Source of the DNA: HGM04593 sp045644465
Lineage (GTDB): Bacteria > Bacteroidota > Bacteroidia > Bacteroidales > Bacteroidaceae
Reading direction: 5' to 3'
DNA: 8,790 nt
Assembly: GCA_045644465.1 (NCBI GenBank)
Contig: JAZRGV010000036.1
Coordinates: 1-8,790 of the forward strand
The notes under the pieces are model-generated. The model had not been told where the DNA came from and made no database searches. It saw only the letters and a program-made list of their open reading frames with translations. The position numbers were made by a program, and so were the translations under genes. This document shows positions 1-7,100 of the stretch, piece by piece; the first letter of the stretch is position 1; each line of letters starts with the position of its first letter.

Positions 1-1
1 T

Positions 2-775
2 CGCTTGAATGTGAGTGGTGGTTTTCCTTTGCATGCTCAGGGTAACGGAAGTAAACTTGTGGGCTATCCCGGTGACCTTGGCTCTGCTTCGGCTTGGTGC
101 ATCGAGGAAGTTGAAGTTGCCTCGGCAGTGCATTATCCATATACTTTGAGTCAAGTAGGTTATGGAACTCTTATGCTTGGCTTCGATACACAAGTTCCTG
201 ACGGTGTAACAGCCTATAGGGCCGAGAGCGTAAATGGTACAAGCATTGAGATGATTGATCTTGGCAAGACTATCCCTGCGAATACAGCGGTTATCCTAAA
301 GAGAAACAGCGAGGAGGCAAAGGCTCTTGACCTTGATTTTGCATACAACTCAACCCAAGATGCAGTGCTCAATGGTGAAAATATGCTTGCCGGAACATTG
401 TACAAGCGTGTTGTTTCGTGTGAAGGTAAAAGAGCATATGTGATGCAGGTTAAGAATGAAGAAGTGAAGATGTATTGGGCTTATGCGAATTTCTATGCCG
501 ATGGAAAAAAGGATACTACTGATAATGGCAAGAATGACAAAGGTGGTCATATCATGAACTCAGCCAACAGAGCATATCTTCTTGTTCCACAGGTGCAGGC
601 ACAGCAAACGGTGTTTAATCTGCGCTTCGGCTTTGGTCCGGCAACGGAACTCAATGAGGTTGAGGCACAGGATGCCGAGAACGATGTTATCTATGACTTG
701 CAAGGTCGCAAGTTGAATGGTATTACAATGCCGGGATTCTATATCGTGAATGGTAAAAAGGTGTTTGTAAAATAA
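2..775 (+). CDS. C-terminal part of a secreted Bacteroidales protein (5' end outside window)
   Basis: The frame is open from the first bases and ends at TAA 773-775, leaving 257 residues. No convincing start lies inside: the TTG at 5 and ATG-like triplets near it have no leader or signal peptide, so the gene begins upstream. Three segments are visible. Residues ~1-37 (ending 'SAWCIEEVE') look like the last strands of a ricin/beta-trefoil-like module. About nt 161-301 holds 'YGTLMLGFD...VPDGVTAYRA...IPANTAVILK', a conserved block often seen before the C-terminus of large secreted Bacteroidales proteins. The last 30 residues (nt 683-772) contain 'VIYDLQGRKLNG' and 'GFYIVNGKKVFVK', a tail resembling type IX secretion/Por-type sorting tails and their Prevotella/Bacteroides relatives. 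The catalytic part, if any, is not visible, so function is unknown. It is co-directional with the giant M60 gene but separated by 327 nt with a hairpin and a promoter, so probably a separate transcript. Confident as a real gene; family assignment is weak. Confidence 0.88.
   Translation, partial: RLNVSGGFPLHAQGNGSKLVGYPGDLGSASAWCIEEVEVASAVHYPYTLSQVGYGTLMLGFDTQVPDGVTAYRAESVNGTSIEMIDLGKTIPANTAVILKRNSEEAKALDLDFAYNSTQDAVLNGENMLAGTLYKRVVSCEGKRAYVMQVKNEEVKMYWAYANFYADGKKDTTDNGKNDKGGHIMNSANRAYLLVPQVQAQQTVFNLRFGFGPATELNEVEAQDAENDVIYDLQGRKLNGITMPGFYIVNGKKVFVK
683..772 (+). other. C-terminal sorting-tail-like motif of the upstream protein
   Basis: The final 30 residues run 'DVIYDLQGRKLNG', then 'GFYIVNGKKVFVK' and stop. 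The pattern (hydrophobic strand, DLQGR, a short variable turn, G-[FIV]-Y-I-V-N-G-K-K-V-x-V-K) recurs at the ends of exported Bacteroidales proteins. It is similar to the type A C-terminal domain used by the type IX secretion system (Por_Secre_tail). Whether it works as a sorting signal here, or is only a structural strand pair, cannot be told from this window. Confidence 0.6.
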
Positions 776-823
776 CTCCCTGCCAAAAAATACATATTCC
801 ACAGACAGTAATTTGAATCTTAT

Positions 824-868
824 TACAATGTTGGGGATGTGCCGGTAAGGCGTATCCCCAACATTGTA
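824..868. terminator. Strong hairpin, probable (bidirectional) transcription terminator
   Basis: Arms 824-843 and 849-868 pair over 20 bp. The outer 15 bp (TACAATGTTGGGGAT against ATCCCCAACATTGTA) are perfect. The inner five are two G-T wobbles and three G-C pairs, around a 5-nt loop, GGTAA. It begins 49 nt after the upstream stop codon. There is no clean T-run directly after the 3' arm, only TATATATG, so it is not a textbook Rho-independent terminator. Its position between two co-directional genes makes termination or 3'-end protection the most likely role. Confidence 0.6.
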
Positions 869-910
869 TATATGCAGTTGCTCTTAGGTTGTTAATATAT
901 GGTAACAAAG

Positions 911-934
911 CTTTTTTAGTACACTTTTTTAGTA
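911..934 (+). repeat. Tandem 11-bp direct repeat CTTTTTTAGTA x2
   Basis: CTTTTTTAGTA occurs at 911-921 and again at 924-934, identical and separated by CA, giving a 13-bp period. The second copy runs into AAAAAAA, so TTTTTT-AGT-AAAAAA can also fold as a small A/T hairpin (925-939). It sits about 100 nt upstream of the predicted -33 element. It could be a regulator site, an A-tract bending element or chance low complexity; nothing here separates these. Confidence 0.5.
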
Positions 935-1033
935 AAAAAAACATTAAATAGCATTTAAGACTTTTTCATATTGATGGAATTCGTGGTTTGTATATTCACT
1001 TTTTGTGGTTCCACTTTATTAAATATATATAAA

Positions 1034-1065
1034 TTGTATATATAAGTGAAAAATTATTAACTTTA
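1034..1065 (+). promoter_or_regulatory. Predicted Bacteroidota-type promoter of the M60 gene
   Basis: TTG at 1034-1036 is followed after 21 nt by TAACTTTA at 1058-1065. The Bacteroides primary sigma consensus is a -33 TTTG/TTG and a -7 TAnnTTTG about 19-21 nt apart; only the last base of the -7 box deviates. Transcription would start near 1072, giving a short A-rich 5' leader of about 30 nt. The leader has no Shine-Dalgarno sequence, which is usual in this phylum. Confidence 0.55.
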
Positions 1066-1102
1066 CGCGCTTGATATTGAGAAAAAATAAAACTAAATAA
1101 TT

Positions 1103-1171
1103 ATGAAAAAATTATCTACAACTTTGTTCTTGGCAGTGCTTTTGTTGCTTGGTGCAGCAAATGCAATGGCA
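1103..1171 (+). other. Sec signal peptide of the M60 protein
   Basis: Residues 1-23 have a KK n-region, a hydrophobic core 'LFLAVLLLLGAA' and AxA-type cleavage options after A21 (ANA) or A23 (AMA). No cysteine follows at the cleavage point, so this is a signal peptidase I type leader and not a lipoprotein leader. Confidence 0.88.
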
Positions 1172-4100
1172 GAGAAAACGTTCACGGTAATTCCATCGCA
1201 AGGAAGTTATAACAGGGACAACTGGAGTTCAAAATGGGAATATGGTGGAACGGAAACCCCAAAAGCTGTAATCAGTGTTTCTAATAACGTTAACAATATG
1301 AATTCCAATGCGACGGCTGACAGTTTTCAGTTTTATGTGGGGCAAGCATCACCTTCTACTTGGAATTTCTCAGTTATAGGTTATGTTATTGAATCTTATA
1401 GTTTTGACTTCGTGTCGGTGGACAATAATAGTATTACTATTACTGCGGGCAACAAAACTATGACCTCTTCTTCATCGTCACAGAATTGGAGTGTGGAAGA
1501 TGTAAACGCTCAGACCGCATCTTTCCAATTGTCAGGAGGGAACAATGGTATTATCGTTTCCAATCTCAAATTTAATGTGCGTAAGATTGAGTTGCAAGAG
1601 GGAAATGTCTATCGTTTTGTCAATAGGAATACCAATCGTGCGTTGAATGCCTGTGGTGAAAACCTTGTAAATGCTGCAACAGAATCTGCTGCGAGCTTGC
1701 AACAGCAGTGGTATGTAACCAAAGATGGCGACTACTATGTGTTGCGTAATCTTTATTATGCAAAGTATTTGAAAGGTGCTAAGGTAAATAAAGAGGCTTG
1801 GTCTCTGACCGATGACTATTCGGATGAGGCAAACAACTTCACCTTTGTGGCATCGGATACACACTATACAACGTTGGAAACAAAAGGTTGGACCTCTTAC
1901 GGCTATATGCACGATGATGCAAACGGTTATAATGGCGGTACTCGTGTGTCAAGTTGGGATAACGGGGATGATACAAAGAGTTCTCATTGGATTGTCTATG
2001 AGGTAGAGTACACGGAGGAAGAACTTCAGGCAATACTCGACGAGCATCCTACTGCTGCTGAGGCTGTGGAAAAAGTGTCTGAAAATTTCCTTTCACTCTT
2101 TAGTGAGGCTGCATGCTACACTCCAAAATATGCTTCACTTGCAGCTGCGCAGGCAACGGTTGCTTATAAAGCATTGACAACTGAATTGAAGCAGCTTGTT
2201 GATAAAATTTATGACAAAACCTATGGTGGAGGTTGGGCCGAGGATAATGCCGATAATACAAAAGACGGTTGGGAAAGCATTTACGCCAAGAAGTTCCGTG
2301 TGCAGATGTACGAGCCTTATAGCTTTGCAGGCGATATCACATCGTGGCTTGGTATAAATTCCCATGCCAACAACGATAACCCCACCGGTATATATATGCC
2401 GGCTGCCGGTACTCTTTATGTGATGGTTGAGGGTGAAATCGAAGAAGGTGCAACATTGAGTATTGTCGATGGATACACAAGCCGTAGAATATTTGGAAAT
2501 ACTACAGAGAGTGCCGTTGCGTTGCAACGAGGATTAAATGTAATAAATTATACCGGTAGTACCGGAATGCTTTATATCTGCTATAACGTCGATACATACA
2601 ACTCTAATGGGGTAGATGATGCGACGAGATTCCCTCACAAATTGTCCGATTACGCTCCATTGAAGATTCACATCGAGGGTGGTGCTATAAATGGTTTCTA
2701 CAATGCCTGTGGTGACTTCCGCGCAACAACGGATGCTGACAATCTTTGGAAAACAATAAGCGGTGCAAGCGTTGATGCCGATGCCGATTGGGAATATATG
2801 GAGACACGTGCCAACTTGAGCGTTTTGCCAATTCTTGGACATCGTCAAATACTGCTTTTCCAGTTGAATGATACAGAAGATGCCGATAATAACATGTGCA
2901 AGGGTATGAAGAGCTTGCTTCCTGAGAGTGTTTCTGTACCTGAAAATCCATATAACCGCACCAAAAACTGGGCCGATTACGGTATGGGTTGCGACCCCTC
3001 AACAGGTAAAATCAATATTCTGTTAGAGGCATGGGATAGGGTAATGTACACCCAGCTTGCAACAATGGGTCTTGTCAGCAAAGACGATATGGCAAGGATG
3101 AACGACTTCTATCCACGCTGGAATGCTGATGGAACTGTTAAAGCCGAGATATATGACTATTCAGGAGCTTCGAGCATTGATGGAAAGACTCTTGAACAGT
3201 TCTGCGGTGTTGATTATAGCGAAGTTTTCAACCATCACGGTGTTGCGCTTGGTACAACAAGTGGTTATATGTATGGTGGTGGCGACCACTGTGGTTATAA
3301 CATCAATACATTTGGTGGTGTTGTCGAGTCGTTTGCTTCAAATGCCGGCTCAACATGGGGACCCGGTCACGAGATTGGTCACCAACATCAGAACTTGCTC
3401 ACTTTGAACGGACTTACCGAGGTTACAAACAACCTATTTGCAAATATCGCTTTGTGGTACAAAGGTATGTCTACATCGCGCTATAATGGCAGCGAAGGCT
3501 CTTTGGAACAGGTACTGAATGCGTTCAATACCAATGGCAGCGATACCTATACCAACAACATCTGGGCGCTTACACACATGTACTACCGCCTGTGGCTCTA
3601 CTACCACCTGGCCGGTAACAACACACAGTTCTATCCCCGTCTTTTCGAACTTCTGCGTCATAATCCTATGGCTGGTGGTTATAATGTGTCCGGTGATACT
3701 TCAACACTGCATTTCTACAAACTTGCTTGCCAGGCTGCAGGTGAAGACTTGACCGAGTTCTTCCGTGTACATGGCTACTTCTCGGTAATGGAAGACCGCT
3801 TTGTAGGTGACTATAGCAACTCTATCTACAATGTATCACAGGATATGATAGATGAAGCTATTGCTGAGGTTAAGGAGATGAACTATCCCGAGAACCTATC
3901 GATAATATTCATTAATGATGACGATGAAACAGCCAACTACCTGCAGCACGACGGACAGACAACACGTGAGATATATGGCGAGACAAAACCCAACTCCGAT
4001 TTTGGTTCTGTTTCCGATTTTATAGCCGGTAATGTAACAGCGACATCATGCACAGCAACTCTTAATAGTGACGGAACAATAACTATGAGTGGTGGCGATG

Positions 4101-7100
4101 CGGGTGTTGGTTTCCTTATTGTCAACGAGAAGGGCGAAGTTATTTCGTTTAGCAACAAATCTACATTTACACTCGGTGACGAGGCAATGGAGGCAATTGT
4201 TTCTGGTAATGCAATAATCAAAACCGTTGATTCTGAAAGTAATGTGGTTGAAGCCGAGGTCAATATCCTTGCTTTGCAGAAGGGCGCTCTTGCAGCAATT
4301 ATTGCAGATGCACAATCTGTTATTGATAAGATTGATGACACATACACCAAAATAGGTTATTTTAGACCTACAGCTGTTGCCGACCTTGAAAATGCTCTTG
4401 ACTACGCCAAGGAGGTATATGCAGGTTCATCGGGCTATGAGGCTGCTTATGACTTGCTCTATGCAGAATACACAAAGGTGAGGGAAAACAAGGATGCAAA
4501 GATACCTTTCAATCCATCACTTACCTATATTATAACAAACAAGGCCTACTCAAGCGAAACAATGTGGGTGAATAGTTCCGGTGTTGTGCGCTCCGAGGGT
4601 AGTGTTGACAAGACAAGCGACGATGCAAGATGGAAGTTCGTAGAGACATCTACGGCCGGTGTCTATAATATCCGTACTTTGAGCAATAAATATATCCCGG
4701 CAGTGTGGCAGTCAGCTTCAATGAACGCAACATCCGATAAGGCCGACGATAATGCACTTTATACATTGGAGGAGGTTGAAGATGGAGTGTGGGCTATAAA
4801 ACTTTCGCCGGCTGCAGATTGGAGAAATTTGCACTCCTCTTGGAATAATGTGGTTGGTTGGAACACAGGTGCCGATGCTTCTCGTTGGTATCTAACAGCC
4901 GTTGCTGCCGACCCTGTGATTGCCGAGCTTACCAATCTCGAGGTGTATATAAACAAAACAGAACAGCTTCTTGATGAGGTACTTGGCGCTGTGACATATA
5001 CCAAAGGCACACCGCTTTCATTGCAGACTGACAAGTCTGGCAATGCATACTATCTTTGGTCAAATGCTCCCGAGGATTCAGAAGGTTCAATCAACTATCT
5101 GGTCGATGGAATAACCGGTAATAAGAATAACTATTTCCACACCGAGTGGAGCAGTGAGCCTGCATCGGGTTCTCACTATCTGGCAGTAGATTTGGGTAAT
5201 AATACCCTCTCAAGTTTTACATTCAGTCACACGACACGTACGGATGCCGGTGACGATTTTCCAAAGAGCGTAGATGTCTATGGTAGCGACGGCAATGTTA
5301 CCTACAAATATATCGGTTCGGCATCGAGAATGCCACAAAGTGCCGGTACAGCTTGGGAGTTCGATGGTGTGATGCTTTCGTCGTTTAGATATCTGCGTTT
5401 CAATTATCACGCGAATCGTGGTTATTGGCATATGGCAGAGTTTGATATTATCCCTGTCACCGGTTTTACAGCAGCGGTTAACGATACATATAGCAGCACT
5501 ATTAGTGTTGATGATGTTACAACTGCAATGAATGCATTGTTTGACGCAAAGAGAACAGCAAACGGTATCTCGCCAACAACCGATGATGTCAATGCTAAGT
5601 TGCAGGCATTGCAAAATGCTTATAATACTTTGTATGAAAAATATGAGGACACAATTGAAGCCCGCAAAACTACGCTTGCTACTTTGGTTGCTCAAACAGA
5701 AATACTTATAAGTCAAGTGGGAGAGGTGGAGCTTGCGAAAGAAACTCCTGTAACACTCACAACAGACAATCTTTATTGTAATGCTCCATATACAGCATCA
5801 AATAACACCGATTATAGTGCTGCGTATGTTGATAAATTGACCGACAGAAGCAAAACATCTTATCTACACACCGATTATAGCAACAATGCAGTAGCTACAC
5901 CTCACTACTTGCGCGTTGATTTTGGTAATGGCTCAACCGTTACAAAATTCAAGTTCAACTACAGTACACGCGACAACGGTAACAACTGCCCTACAACAAT
6001 TGTTGTAGAGGGTTGCGATGATGCTGATGGTGAATATTCAACAATAACTACGCTCACAACTGCAGATGGCTTGCCTAACCCCAGTGAGAATACAAATGGT
6101 GGTGTTGCTGAAGACTTTGAATCGTCTGTAATAACCATGAGCAAGGCCTATCGTTATGTTCGTTTCAAGGTTACAGGTGTTGAGGGTGGTGGAGCAACTT
6201 TCTTCGTTTTGTCTGAATTTGGCTTGACTACAATAGAAGATAATATTACCGTGAACGCTGCTTATAAGAACAGTGTTACCAACGATTTGTTGCTCACTAC
6301 ATTGCTTGTTACAAATTCGTCAAGCTCTATGAGTACTAACGAGCTTGTTACAAGTGTACCTTTGCTCGATGCTCAGATTGCCGACCAAACAGCCAAGAAA
6401 CTTATTCTTGAAGAGGCAATGGCGTCTCAATCGGCGGTGGATAAAACAGCGCTGCAGTCACTCTATGACGATGCCTTGGCTTTGTATGAAGATATGTCCG
6501 AAGATGGAAAGGTTGCCGCTTATTATGCGCAGTCGGCGTTGACTAATGAAATGCTCGCGAGTGCAAAATCGGCTATTGATGTAGCAAAGGACAAACTCGA
6601 TAACTCAACGAATCAGGATGAAGTTGATGCTGCAAAAGACGCTTTGCAGGCGCAGTATGATGCTCTGTTGGCTGTGAAGAATACAGATGTAGCCGATCGC
6701 ACCGCTCTCTCAACACTCATTGGTAACATGCAGTCGTTGCTTAGTGTGGTTGTTGATAAGACAACTGCAAAAACAGCTATCGCATTGCAGGTTACAGATA
6801 GTAACGATGATTTTTATCTTTGGTCCAATGCAACAGCTTGGGATTGTAATGGTATAGGTGCATTGATTGATAAGAATGATGACGGCACTGCAAATACAGG
6901 AACATTCTTTGGAACAACTTGGGATAGCGGTACTGCTGTAAACAGTTATGATCATTATATAGAAATTGACCTTGGTACAAACATTGCACTCAGTGAATTG
7001 TCGTTCGATTATACAACACGAAACAGTACCCATGCAAACCAGCGTCCTACTTCAATAAAGGTTCTTGGCAGTAACGACAAGGAAGGCGAGTATGCTGAAA

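Larger units (their letters stand above)
776..1102. other. AT-rich intergenic region (327 nt), non-coding
   Basis: No plausible gene lies here. The short minus-strand frame reaching into it (723-944) has no recognisable protein features. The region divides into a hairpin just after the upstream stop, a T/A-tract stretch with a short tandem repeat (about 905-941), an AT-rich stretch without clear content (about 942-1030), and a promoter plus A-rich leader directly before the giant gene. Confidence 0.75.

Noticed and set aside
5..13. TTG at 5 as the start of the upstream gene
   Set aside because: The frame is open to the window edge, no signal peptide or leader follows, and the protein begins in the middle of a trefoil-like strand pattern.
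1532..2848. Several minus-strand frames (1532-1912, 2135-2527, 2534-2848)
   Set aside because: All overlap the N-terminal lectin-like and M60 parts of the giant frame, with no recognisable motif or start signal.
5210..5716. Minus-strand open frame of 168 codons
   Set aside because: Antisense to discoidin module 1 and spacer 2. The composition (many Cys, Ile, Ser) is typical of a shadow of a plus-strand gene.
6869..6901. EF-hand or dockerin-like loop DKNDDGTANTG
   Set aside because: It stands singly, without the paired loop or helices of a dockerin, and aligns with the LxDG loop of the other discoidin modules.
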